A stretch of 34,253 nucleotides of DNA from Alkalilacustris brevis (lineage in GTDB: Bacteria; Pseudomonadota; Alphaproteobacteria; Rhodobacterales; Rhodobacteraceae), in contig NZ_QNVJ01000081.1 in NCBI RefSeq assembly GCF_003350345.1, forward strand, positions 1-34,253, written 5' to 3'. Below, piece after piece: positions 17,075-24,720 of the stretch. Under the pieces are notes generated by a model. The model saw nothing but the letters and a program-made list of their open reading frames with translations. It ran no database searches and had not been told where the DNA came from. Both the position numbers and the translations under genes were made by a program. Numbering within the stretch: position 1 is the first letter of the stretch; each line of letters starts with the position of its first letter.

Positions 17075-18208
17075 ATGATCGCCAAACCCTATGACCTGAC
17101 AGACGCCGTCACCTACCACCTCGGTGCCTTCCCTCCGTCGACGCTCGACTACGAAGTGCTGCTCGGGCCGCTGGAGGAAGCAGCTGCCTCGCTGGCGCGG
17201 TACGATGCCAAGATGTCTGGCATGGTGAACAGCGAGTTGTTCCTCGCGCCCCTGCGCCGCCAGGACGCGGTCACCTCCTCAAGGATGGAAGGTACGATCT
17301 CGACCATCGAGGAACTGTATCGACTAGAAGCCGAGGAAGATGCGGGGAGTGCCAATCCCTACCGCGAGGCGCGCAACGACGACGTCGAGACCTACCTGTA
17401 TTCGCGCGCGCTGAAGAACGCCCAGCAGGCGCTCGCCGAGGGCGCACCGCTTGGCGAACACCTGATCCGGACAGCGCACCAGCAGCTGTTGTCCTTCGGC
17501 CGTGGCGCCCGCAAGCGTTCCGGCAGCTACAAGGTGGAGCAAAACTACATCGGGGACGAACGACGGGGGAAGATCCACTATGTACCGATCGCGCCCGAGC
17601 AGCTTGGCCCTGCGATGGTCGAGCTTGTGCGCTATATCAACGAAAGCACGATGCGGCCGCTGATCCGGACGGCCATCGCGCATGTCGAGTTCGAGGCCCT
17701 GCACCCTTTCGAGGACGGCAATGGCCGGATCGGGCGCATGCTGATCACCCTGATGCTGTGGAAGCTCGGCGTTCTGCATCAGCCGAACTTCTTCGTCTCC
17801 GGCTATTTCGAGGCCCACAAGGAAGAGTACATTGGGCGGATGCGCGCGGTCTCCGCCAACGGCAACTGGACCGGCTGGGTCGCGTTCTTCCTGGAGGCCA
17901 TGCACGCCCAGGCCACGGTCAACATCGAGACGGCCGACGCGATCTTCCGCCTTCATGGCGAGATGCGGGAGCAATTCCGTGATGTGCTGAATTCGCAGTT
18001 CCACGACCAGGCCCTGGACTTCGTATTCGCCAGCCCGATTTTCCGCAACGACCGGTTTGTCGATCGCTCCGGGATCCCGGCATCATCGGCGCGCGCCCTG
18101 TCCCGGCGTCTTGTCGAGGCGGGACTTCTGCGCACGATCGAGCCCGCTTCGGGGCGCCGCGCCGCGATGTATGCCTTTGATCCGCTGCTTGATCTGCTGA
18201 AAATCTGA
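17075..18208 (+). CDS. Class II Fic-domain adenylyltransferase
   Basis: A 377-residue Fic protein that would transfer AMP from ATP to a hydroxyl on a target protein. The active-site motif HPFEDGNGRIGR (210-221) is complete, with the catalytic His210. The N-terminal inhibitory helix motif S-x-x-x-E-G is present (SSRMEG, 68-73), the class II arrangement in which the protein silences itself through Glu72, so no antitoxin gene is required. A winged-helix-like C-terminus (about 320-377, DRSGIPASSARALSRRL) follows. The ATG at 17075 is preferred to TTG at 17009, although neither has a strong ribosome binding site. It is a stand-alone gene 143 bp after the RfaH-like gene and just outside the proposed attachment site. 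Target unknown. Confidence 0.93.
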   Translation: MIAKPYDLTDAVTYHLGAFPPSTLDYEVLLGPLEEAAASLARYDAKMSGMVNSELFLAPLRRQDAVTSSRMEGTISTIEELYRLEAEEDAGSANPYREARNDDVETYLYSRALKNAQQALAEGAPLGEHLIRTAHQQLLSFGRGARKRSGSYKVEQNYIGDERRGKIHYVPIAPEQLGPAMVELVRYINESTMRPLIRTAIAHVEFEALHPFEDGNGRIGRMLITLMLWKLGVLHQPNFFVSGYFEAHKEEYIGRMRAVSANGNWTGWVAFFLEAMHAQATVNIETADAIFRLHGEMREQFRDVLNSQFHDQALDFVFASPIFRNDRFVDRSGIPASSARALSRRLVEAGLLRTIEPASGRRAAMYAFDPLLDLLKI

Positions 18209-18243
18209 AGCGCTGGACGCGCCACGCAGGGGGGCTCTGGAAA

Positions 18244-18264
18244 TGTTGACCAGGTGTTGACCAG
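18244..18264. repeat. Tandem 10-11 bp repeat near the tRNA fragment
   Basis: TGTTGACCAG occurs twice, with an 11-bp period (18244-18253 and 18255-18264). Outer CTCTGG and CCAGAG also form an inverted repeat. An integrase or excisionase arm site is possible, but the repeat lies on the presumed chromosomal side of the junction. Confidence 0.45.
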
Positions 18265-18329
18265 AGTTGCAACGCAAGAAACCAGACTGGTTAGGTCGGG
18301 TTCTAACGTGCTGATATCGCGTATTATTC

Positions 18330-18374
18330 TGGTTGCGGGGGTAGGATTTGAACCTACGACCTTCAGGTTATGAG
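18330..18374 (-). pseudogene. 3' fragment of a tRNA-Met(CAT), probable attachment site
   Basis: On the minus strand this 45-nt piece carries the anticodon loop CTCATAA, the 3' strand of the anticodon stem, a complete T arm (GTAGGTTCAAATCCTAC), the 3' acceptor strand CCCCGCA, the discriminator A and CCA. The 5' half is absent: sequence beyond 18374 does not continue the anticodon stem or D arm. The acceptor ending CCCCGCAACCA is that of initiator tRNA-fMet; the anticodon-stem strand CCTGA fits an A-U/G-C/G-C initiator variant. A displaced tRNA 3' end is the classic footprint of tyrosine-integrase insertion. By tRNA direction, the element lies to the right and the intact gene beyond the window. 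Confidence 0.8.
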
Positions 18375-18506
18375 TCGTGGCGAACGGACCATGAACGATT
18401 GCGCTCGTTTGCGTATTCCTTCGACATTTCCGCCAGTTCGAACCCCCTGCCCCGCGCGCGCCGTCCGCAGGATTGCGCAGAAACTGGCAGCACTTTGTCC
18501 CCTCTT

Positions 18507-18525
18507 GCTTCCACAATGCTTCCAC
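18507..18525. repeat. Short direct repeat GCTTCCAC x2
   Basis: GCTTCCAC is at 18507-18514 and 18518-18525, an 11-bp period, about one helical turn. It lies 130 bp inside the element from the tRNA fragment, where integrase arm-type sites are expected. Confidence 0.4.
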
Positions 18526-18559
18526 GTGGGCGCCGACGGATGGTCGTGGTAGCAGCACA

Positions 18560-18895
18560 TCATTTCCGGGTTGCCGGTCCATAGACAGCACCAGTGATCG
18601 CTCGGCGATATCCGAATTCTCCCAAATGACCCCGAACTGCGTCCCGCAGTGCTTCTTTAGTGAAGAATGGGCGCAACGCTTCAAGGTCCAGCGTCTCGCG
18701 ATCAATACAAATCGCAGGCACCCGAGGCGTCGAAGCATCGTCGTTTATCTCCGAGCGCTGCTGTTCAGGTTCCGGCTCAAGTTGAAATGACGACTCGTGC
18801 AAGACGCCCGGATCTCCGAACGGACACCACGACTCGTGTTCTTTGCCCGGAAGGGCACCGCAATCACAGCACCGGGGAGGAAGAAAGGTTACCAT
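18560..18895 (-). CDS. Hypothetical protein with a Cys/His zinc-binding-like N-terminus
   Basis: A 111-residue protein of no family I recognise. The N-terminus holds CCDCGALPGKEHESWCPFG: two cysteines spaced C-x-x-C (or CC-x-C), then His and Cys, which could bind zinc. The middle is acidic and probably flexible; the C-terminal 45 residues (LRPFFTKEALRDAVRGHLGEFG) look like a small helical domain. The ATG at 18895 has GAGGAG 5 nt upstream, a strong site. It is the last gene of a minus-strand set within the integrated element, next to the attachment site, where phages and islands often carry cargo. Function unknown. Confidence 0.6.
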   Translation of the reverse strand: MVTFLPPRCCDCGALPGKEHESWCPFGDPGVLHESSFQLEPEPEQQRSEINDDASTPRVPAICIDRETLDLEALRPFFTKEALRDAVRGHLGEFGYRRAITGAVYGPATRK

Positions 18896-18975
18896 AGAAT
18901 CTCCTCGAAATTCTGCTTGTCGATTATCGCGTCGGCTCCAAAATCCATAAAGGTTTCAGCCTCGCTGAAGCACAT
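18889..18975 (-). CDS. Possible 28-residue coupled small ORF
   Basis: This short frame reads MCFSEAETFMDFGADAIIDK and continues to NFEEILW. Its ATG overlaps the upstream gene's stop as TGATG, and its own end overlaps the next gene's ATG (ATGGTAA). The two-sided overlap suggests translational coupling from the 216-residue gene to the 111-residue gene. There is no separate ribosome binding site. It may be a true microprotein or merely a translated spacer. Confidence 0.35.
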   Translation of the reverse strand: MCFSEAETFMDFGADAIIDKQNFEEILW

Positions 18976-19625
18976 CAGTGCATCGTGCCGGGCCGTTCCA
19001 TGGTCTGCGTTTCCAGCATCTGCTGCCGCGCTCTCCTGCAGGACTGAACGATCGTGTTAATTTCGACCTCGGCAATCCGAGTCAGCTCCCGCAAGTGCTT
19101 GACGGTCTGCTCCATGGTCGAGACGTCGGCTGGCCCCGGCGGGTTCAGTGCCATATCCTCGGTCGCAGCAAAAAGGCCGCGCAACTCCCCCAGCGTGCCA
19201 ACAGCCTTGTGCGCGCTCTCGGGGAAATCCATCTCTTCCTGCCCGGCGAAAAGTCCGTCGATGAAGCCATCGATCTCCTCGCGGCGAACCTTGCCAAGCC
19301 GCGCCAGGTATTCATAGCTCGCCGGAGCGGTCTTCACCCGCGCGAGTTTGAAGGGATCGCTACGCTTCTGGTGCGCGCTCAGGCCATTCCACAGCCCCTG
19401 CAGGAGCGCAGCGAAGAAGGCTTCCGCCTCCTTCCGGTCCTCGAATTCGGGCAGGGCATCATTCCAGAGACGCTGAACCTCCTTCATGGGCGAGGCGTTC
19501 ATGTCAGGTGTCGCGATGTTGCCCATGAAGCGGGCACGAACCTGGTGATACGGGAGAGGGCAGGCATAGAGCTTCAGCAGGGCCCGTATCGCCCCGTCAT
19601 CGACGGCCTGCTTCTTTCCCCGCAT
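18975..19625 (-). CDS. Hypothetical cytoplasmic helical protein
   Basis: A 216-residue, mostly helical, soluble protein without signal peptide or membrane segment. Readable segments include YACPLPYHQVRARFMGNIATP near the N-terminus and a central EFEDRKEAEAFFAALLQGLW. The C-terminal 60 residues (MEQTVKHLRELTRIAEVEINTIVQSC) are likely coiled-coil. I do not recognise the family. The ATG at 19625 has AGGAG 12 nt upstream, a rather long spacing. The stop is coupled (TGATG) to the small ORF that leads into the Cys/His protein gene, so at least two proteins are made from one minus-strand transcript. It lies between the attachment site and the integrase, so it is element cargo. Confidence 0.65.
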   Translation of the reverse strand: MRGKKQAVDDGAIRALLKLYACPLPYHQVRARFMGNIATPDMNASPMKEVQRLWNDALPEFEDRKEAEAFFAALLQGLWNGLSAHQKRSDPFKLARVKTAPASYEYLARLGKVRREEIDGFIDGLFAGQEEMDFPESAHKAVGTLGELRGLFAATEDMALNPPGPADVSTMEQTVKHLRELTRIAEVEINTIVQSCRRARQQMLETQTMERPGTMH

Positions 19626-19640
19626 TGCTATTGTTTTCTC

Positions 19641-20018
19641 CTAGCTTCCCAAGTGATCCACAATTTCTACGCTAATGAAGATGCGCGAACCGCGTATCTC
19701 AACCGTCCCGCTGCCGCTGATCGTGCAAAGTTCGGAAAAAGTGACCATGAAGCTCGAACTGCCGCACTCCGTCTCGACCCGCTCACGGACATCACGCCCA
19801 GCGTCCATTGTTACACCGAAAGGCTCACGATCCTCGTTATAGAATGTAAACTCGCGCTCGTTGATATTGTATCTGATCCTTCCGGTGAAGGTGACCTCGG
19901 ATCTATCGACAGAGGACAGGTATGAGGAAAGGGGGACAGGATCAGCAAGTGTCTGCGATGTGCCCATAGCGGCAAACATCGCCAATACGCTTGCGAAGAA
20001 TGATTTCGAAGATTTCAT
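19641..20018 (-). CDS. Small secreted/periplasmic protein of unknown function
   Basis: A 125-residue protein with a likely Sec signal peptide: MKSSKSFFASVLAMFAAMG, with cleavage predicted near TLA|DP. The mature part has short beta-rich segments (SEVTFTGRIRYNINEREFTF, then TVEIRGSRIFISVEIV) suggestive of a small beta-barrel or OB-like fold, and two cysteines (ECGSSS, LCTIS) that could form a disulfide. The ATG at 20018 is chosen as the start of the signal peptide; an upstream in-frame start at 20093 lies inside the membrane-protein gene. It starts 7 bp after that gene's stop, so the two are probably co-expressed. Not recognised; a host-surface or superinfection role is only a guess. Confidence 0.6.
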   Translation of the reverse strand: MKSSKSFFASVLAMFAAMGTSQTLADPVPLSSYLSSVDRSEVTFTGRIRYNINEREFTFYNEDREPFGVTMDAGRDVRERVETECGSSSFMVTFSELCTISGSGTVEIRGSRIFISVEIVDHLGS

Positions 20019-20025
20019 TTCATAC

Positions 20026-20511
20026 TCATTTCCGGACCATGGGTTCGGTACGTTGAGGCCCATCCACAATGATGACTTCTCGGCGCCCGCCAAGACTCAG
20101 TACGAGGCCGATAAGCAACAGGATCGTTCCGATGATTAATCCGAAAAAGGTCGCGACACCTGTGACTGCAATCCCAGCAAGACCTGCCCCTACAGCGGCG
20201 ATGGCTTCAGAGCCTGCCTCAGCCGTTCCAACGACCTCTGACGCAGCTCGACCAGATAGCAGGAATGCCGAAATCGGGAGCGCGAAAACGGAAGCCCCAA
20301 GTGCCAGGAAACCGCGACCAAACGCTCGGCGGATAGAGGGGGCGAAGAAACAAAGGACACCGCAAAGGAGAACAAGGGACATCATCACGATTGGGGTGAC
20401 CCTATCTTCTGCTGACGTGAATGCGGCGAAAGCTGGCGTCAGCGCGATAGCCGAAGCTGCGCCGAAAAAAATCCCGATTAGAATGCGAAAGGCTGCCTTG
20501 GCTATGATCAT
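20026..20511 (-). CDS. Small multi-pass membrane protein
   Basis: A 160-residue protein with about four hydrophobic segments: LIGIFFGAASAIALTPAFAA, PIVMMSLVLLCGVLCFFAP, FLALGASVFALPISAFLL, and a long glycine-rich GIAVTGVATFFGLIIGTILL continuing into LIGLVL. A short hydrophilic tail (GGRREVIIVDGPQRTEPM) follows, likely cytoplasmic. The start is taken as ATG at 20511, just before the first helix; there is no strong ribosome binding site, and an upstream ATG (20553) is possible. It precedes the secreted-protein gene by 7 bp. The pair of membrane protein plus secreted partner inside an integrated element is compatible with superinfection exclusion or a surface change, but nothing in the sequence proves it. 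Confidence 0.6.
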   Translation of the reverse strand: MIIAKAAFRILIGIFFGAASAIALTPAFAAFTSAEDRVTPIVMMSLVLLCGVLCFFAPSIRRAFGRGFLALGASVFALPISAFLLSGRAASEVVGTAEAGSEAIAAVGAGLAGIAVTGVATFFGLIIGTILLLIGLVLSLGGRREVIIVDGPQRTEPMVRK

Positions 20512-20994
20512 TCGGGAATCCGTGCAGGTTGATCCTAGACCGACAGTCCCCAACTGGTCTGCGGCTTGACGGGAAGGTCGCCTGTATCTGTCGGCTGATC
20601 AAGCATTTTTCGACCCAAGTGGTATCCACGACTTCAGATGCGCAAGGTGCTGGGCGGTTCATGCCGTTCCCCCCGCGTCATCTTGGCTTCACGGCAATTC
20701 GTCAACGAGGCTGCCATACCTACCCTGTCGCCATCGTTAAGTCAGCCGCCAGATCGCGGGCCACGTGCACGCTGGTGGCGCTCGCAATCAGCGAATCGCG
20801 GCGGGGAAGTCGGCAGCACCAGCGTTGGACCTGTCGGTCTATTTCCGTTGGCTATCCAGACTGCGCACAATCGCCCAGTAGCACCCACCCGGAAACGCGC
20901 ACCACTTCCTTTTTCTACGCATTATCAATGTGTTCGTTGACTATCACGACGCCTTTCGCACTGTAGAGCAAAGAGAACCGGAAGGTCGTCCACC
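20512..20994. other. 483-bp non-coding gap before the integrase
   Basis: Open frames here are short, arginine/proline-rich and lack ribosome binding sites, so I see no gene. It lies between divergent genes (membrane protein on minus, integrase on plus) and must contain both promoters. No clear repeat, operator or hairpin stood out. Confidence 0.5.
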
Positions 20995-22149
20995 ATGCCC
21001 AAGCTGACCAAGCGCCTCGTCGACGCTCTCGATTCCCGCTCCGCCGAGTACTTCGTCTGGGACAGCGAGATCCCTGGCTTCGGGCTGCGGGTGCTGCCGA
21101 GCGGACGCAAAGGTTACGTGGTCCAGTATCGCGCCGGGCGCCGGTCGCGGCGGATCAGCCTCGGGCCCAGCACGGTGCTCGCCTGCGAGCAGGCGCGCAA
21201 CCGCGCCATCTCCATCGTCGCCGCCGCGCGGAATGGCGAGGACCCAGCCGCAGAACGCGACGCCGGGCGCAAGGCGATCACGGTAAAGGAGTTGGCGGAG
21301 CGGTTCGACGAGGAGCACATCGCGATCCGGGTGAAAGCCAGTACGGCGAAGGAGTATCGGCGAAACCTGCAGCGCTTCATCCTCCCCGCGCTCGGACAGC
21401 TCACGGTCACGGGCATCACCCGGGCGGACGTGGCAAAGTTCCATCACGACCTCCGCCACATCCCCTATCAGGCGAACCGCTGCCTTGAAGTGGTCTCGAA
21501 GATGTTCAGCCTCGCCGAGATGTGGGGGCTGCGTCCGGACGGCACCAATCCGCGCAAGCACATCCGGAAATACCCCGAAGAGAAGCGCGAGCGCTTCCTC
21601 AGCGCGGCGGAACTGCGCCGGATCGGCGAGGTGCTGCGCGAGATGGAGGCGGAGGGGATCGAACTGACCTCGGCCATACTCGCTGCCCGCCTGCTGATCC
21701 TCACCGGCTGTCGGCTGAACGAGATCATGACGTTGCAGTGGGCGCACGTGGATCTGGCCGAGCGCGTTCTGCGCCTGGCAGATTCCAAGTCCGGCGCCAA
21801 GGTCGTCCATCTCGGTCAGCCTGCCGTCGAGTTGCTGCGCGACGCCCAGCGCATCGAGAACAACCCGTGGGTCATCACCGGCACCCTGCCGGGCAAGCGC
21901 CTGAGCGATCTCCAGCCCTTCTGGCAGCGCGTCCGCGCCCGCGCCGGCGTCAAGGACGTCCGCATCCACGACCTGCGCCACACCTTCGCGTCCACGGCCG
22001 TCGCGTCGGATCAGGGCCTGCCGATGATCGGCAAGCTCCTCGGGCACACGCAGGTCCAGACCACGGCGCGCTACGCGCACCTCGCCGCCGAACCGGTGCG
22101 GATGGCGGCGGACGCGGTGGCAAAGGACTTACGCGAAGCGCTTGGATAA
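20995..22149 (+). CDS. Tyrosine site-specific integrase
   Basis: A 384-residue phage/island integrase. The N-terminal DUF4102-like arm-binding domain spans about 1-90 (DSEIPGFGLRVLPSGRKGYV). A SAM-like core-binding domain follows (about 95-180), then the catalytic domain with R240 (TGCRLNEI), H325-x-x-R328 (HDLRHTF), H351 (LGHTQ) and nucleophile Y360 (TTARYAHL). All catalytic residues are present, so it should be active. The ATG at 20995 has GGAAGG 9 nt upstream. Integrases of this group often use tRNA 3' ends, fitting the tRNA-Met fragment 2.6 kb to the left. It points toward the RM operon, whose first gene begins 225 bp downstream. Confidence 0.95.
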   Translation: MPKLTKRLVDALDSRSAEYFVWDSEIPGFGLRVLPSGRKGYVVQYRAGRRSRRISLGPSTVLACEQARNRAISIVAAARNGEDPAAERDAGRKAITVKELAERFDEEHIAIRVKASTAKEYRRNLQRFILPALGQLTVTGITRADVAKFHHDLRHIPYQANRCLEVVSKMFSLAEMWGLRPDGTNPRKHIRKYPEEKRERFLSAAELRRIGEVLREMEAEGIELTSAILAARLLILTGCRLNEIMTLQWAHVDLAERVLRLADSKSGAKVVHLGQPAVELLRDAQRIENNPWVITGTLPGKRLSDLQPFWQRVRARAGVKDVRIHDLRHTFASTAVASDQGLPMIGKLLGHTQVQTTARYAHLAAEPVRMAADAVAKDLREALG

Positions 22150-22374
22150 ATCCTGAAGAGGCGCTTGGCCCATCTGGACCATCAACCGCTCCTAACTGGC
22201 GAACTGGCACCAGAAGCGCCTTGATCGCGTGCTATGCGGTGGCAAGCTTCACGGGTACCAAAAGGTCCTGCCATCCCGCCAGCGCGAGGAAGCGTTCCCA
22301 GCACCTCAATGGCCAACATTGGACTGGCTTGCCCCGATTTGCACTGCTATGGTCAGAAAAATCATGAGGGTTCG

Positions 22375-22575
22375 ATGATGGCGGATACGCCTGACCAGGC
22401 CATGACCGTGCGAGATGTGGCTGGCTACCTGAACGTCGACGAGAAGACGGTTTACCGGCTTGCCAAGCGTGGCGATCTGCCGGGGTTCAAAGTGGCCGGC
22501 GCGTGGCGCTTCAAGAGATCGGACCTCGATAGCTGGATCGATTTGCAGAAAAAAGCTGCACAGACCAAGGCGTGA
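22375..22575 (+). CDS. Small HTH (excisionase/MerR-like) DNA-binding protein of the RM operon
   Basis: A 66-residue winged HTH: MTVRDVAGYLNVDEKTVYRL is the helix-turn-helix, and GAWRFKRSDLDSWI is the second part typical of the HTH_17/excisionase family. Two adjacent ATGs (22375, 22378) follow GAGGG; the first is used here. It ends 10 bp before hsdM, so it is the leader gene of the RM operon. Two roles are possible: a regulator of RM expression, or the excisionase paired with the integrase just upstream. Position in the hsdM operon favours regulation (inference). Confidence 0.85.
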   Translation: MMADTPDQAMTVRDVAGYLNVDEKTVYRLAKRGDLPGFKVAGAWRFKRSDLDSWIDLQKKAAQTKA

Positions 22576-22585
22576 GGGGGCCCGA

Positions 22586-24718
22586 GTGAGCGATCTGAAC
22601 ATCAGCAATTTTATCTGGAACATCGCCGATGATGTTCTGCGCGATGTCTATGTTCGCGGCAAATACCGGGACGTCATCCTGCCGATGACCGTCATTCGTC
22701 GGCTCGACGCCGTGCTTGAACCGACCAAGGATGCGGTCTTAGCCATGAAGGCGCAGCTGGACAAAGCAGGTGTCGCCAACCAGCACGCGGCTCTTTGCCA
22801 GGCGTCGGGAGAAGCCTTCTACAATACATCGCAGTTCCGACTTCGCGACCTTACGTCTCGCGCGCGCCGGCAGCAGCTGAAGTCGGACTTCGAGGCCTTC
22901 CTCGACGGCTTCTCCCCGAACGTTCAGGAGGTCCTAGACAAATTCAAGTTCCGCAATCAGATCCCGACGCTTGTCGAAGCGGACGCGCTGGGGTTCCTGA
23001 TCGAAAAGTTCCTCGACCCATCGGTCAATCTCAGCCCCAAGCCCGTGTTGCACCAAGACGGAAGTATGCGCCTGCCGGGGCTCGACAATCACTCCATGGG
23101 AACAATCTTCGAGGAGCTGATCAGGCGGTTCAACGAAGAGAACAACGAAGAGGCCGGAGAGCACTTCACGCCACGCGACGTGGTGGAGCTCATGGCGTAT
23201 CTAATTTTCATGCCGGTCGCGGATGAAATTCAGTCGGGCACCTATCTCGTGTATGACGGCGCCTGCGGCACGGGTGGCATGTTGACGGTGGCGGAAGAGA
23301 CGCTGGTCAAGCTGGCGGCCGATCATGAAAAAGAGGTGTCGGTTCATCTCTATGGACAGGAGGTCAACCCAGAGACCTTCGCCATCAGCAAGGCGGACCT
23401 GATCCTCAAGGGTGAAGGCGCCGAAGCCGAGAACATGAAGTATGGCTCGACGCTCTCCAGCGATGCATTTCCATCGAGCGAGTTCGATTTCATGCTTTCG
23501 AACCCGCCCTACGGCAAGAGCTGGAAATCCGATCTCGACCGGCTCGGCGGCAAGAAGGACATCACCGACCCCCGCTTTGTGATCGAGCACGGTGGCGATC
23601 CCGAGTACAGCCTGATCACGCGCTCCAGCGACGGTCAGATGGTGTTTCTGGCCAACATGCTGAGCAAGATGAAGAAGGCCACCAAGGTCGGCAGCCGCAT
23701 CGCGGAGGTCCATAATGGCTCATCGCTGTTCACGGGCGACGCGGGATCGGGGGAGAGCAATGTGCGGCGCTGGGTCATCGAGAATGATTGGCTCGAAGCC
23801 ATCATCGCGCTGCCGCTTAACATCTTCTACAACACCGGCATCGCGACCTACATCTGGGTGCTCAGCAATCGCAAGGCGGAGTCCCGCAAGGGCAAGGTCC
23901 AGCTGATCGACGCGACAGCGTGGTTCAAACCGCTGCGGAAGAACCTCGGTAAGAAGAACTGCGTTCTCGGGCCGGACGACATCAAGCGCATCTGCGACAG
24001 CTTCCTCAACAGCGAGGAAAACGAGCAGTCGAAGATCTTTCCCAACGCGGCGTTCGGTTACTGGAAGGTGACGGTCGAACGACCCTTGCGCTTGAAGGTC
24101 GAGCTGTCGGCGAGCGTTCAGAGTCGTTTCGCAAAGGCGTGCGTGGAGGCCGGGGAAGATCTCCTTATTGGCGTTGTGGAAGGTGTGACCGAGCGGCTTG
24201 GCGCAGGTCCCCACCTCGATTTCAACCGCTTCCTTGAAGAAGCTGAAGCTGTTGCAGGCAAGCGCGGCGTCCGTATGACGGCCAAACGCCAGAAGCTCCT
24301 GATGGCGGGGCTGGGTATCAAGGATCCTGGAGCGGAACCGGTCATCAAGAAGGTGTCCAAGATCAAGCCGGGCGCCGATGCCGAAACTGATGCGCTGCAC
24401 GGCAACTACCATCGGACCGTCGGTGGCAAACCAGCGATCGTCGAATACGAGCCGGACACGGAGTTGAGGGATACCGAGCAGGTGCCCTTCCTGGAAGACG
24501 GCGGTATCGAGGCGTTCTTTCGCCGCGAGGTTCTGCCTCATGCGTCGGACGCCTGGATCGACCCGTCCAAGACGGTTATCGGCTATGAAATCTCTTTCAC
24601 GCGGCACTTCTACAAGCCGCAGCCGCTGCGGACACTTCAGGAGATCGAAGCCGACATTCGGGCACTGGAGCAGGAAACCGAAGGCCTTCTCGAAGACGTG
24701 CTGACGGGAGGCCACTGA
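22586..24718 (+). CDS. hsdM: Type I restriction-modification DNA methyltransferase subunit
   Basis: A 710-residue HsdM, which methylates adenine in the target chosen by HsdS. The N-terminal helical domain opens [29 protein letters not shown] (split 7-34), typical of HsdM. SAM-binding motif I is [10 protein letters not shown] (223-232), preceded by [10 protein letters not shown] (191-200). The catalytic motif IV is NPPYG (306-310), the NPPY of N6-adenine enzymes. A long C-terminal region contacts HsdS. The start is GTG at 22586, with GAGGGGG 5 nt upstream. It is longer than classic HsdM (about 500 residues), as in a subgroup of alphaproteobacterial enzymes. It stops 2 bp before the DUF262 gene. 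Confidence 0.95.
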   Translation: MSDLNISNFIWNIADDVLRDVYVRGKYRDVILPMTVIRRLDAVLEPTKDAVLAMKAQLDKAGVANQHAALCQASGEAFYNTSQFRLRDLTSRARRQQLKSDFEAFLDGFSPNVQEVLDKFKFRNQIPTLVEADALGFLIEKFLDPSVNLSPKPVLHQDGSMRLPGLDNHSMGTIFEELIRRFNEENNEEAGEHFTPRDVVELMAYLIFMPVADEIQSGTYLVYDGACGTGGMLTVAEETLVKLAADHEKEVSVHLYGQEVNPETFAISKADLILKGEGAEAENMKYGSTLSSDAFPSSEFDFMLSNPPYGKSWKSDLDRLGGKKDITDPRFVIEHGGDPEYSLITRSSDGQMVFLANMLSKMKKATKVGSRIAEVHNGSSLFTGDAGSGESNVRRWVIENDWLEAIIALPLNIFYNTGIATYIWVLSNRKAESRKGKVQLIDATAWFKPLRKNLGKKNCVLGPDDIKRICDSFLNSEENEQSKIFPNAAFGYWKVTVERPLRLKVELSASVQSRFAKACVEAGEDLLIGVVEGVTERLGAGPHLDFNRFLEEAEAVAGKRGVRMTAKRQKLLMAGLGIKDPGAEPVIKKVSKIKPGADAETDALHGNYHRTVGGKPAIVEYEPDTELRDTEQVPFLEDGGIEAFFRREVLPHASDAWIDPSKTVIGYEISFTRHFYKPQPLRTLQEIEADIRALEQETEGLLEDVLTGGH

Positions 24719-24720
24719 GC

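Larger units (their letters stand above)
18209..18559. other. Non-coding stretch holding a tRNA fragment and short direct repeats
   Basis: No credible protein gene is seen between the Fic gene and the small minus-strand genes. The stretch contains a tandem 11-bp repeat (18244-18264), the tRNA 3' fragment (18330-18374) and a direct repeat GCTTCCAC (18507-18525). It reads as an integration junction with possible integrase arm sites. Confidence 0.55.

Noticed and set aside
20529-20966. Plus-strand open frame of 145 codons before the integrase
   Set aside because: Cys/Arg/Ser-rich shadow composition and no ribosome binding site.
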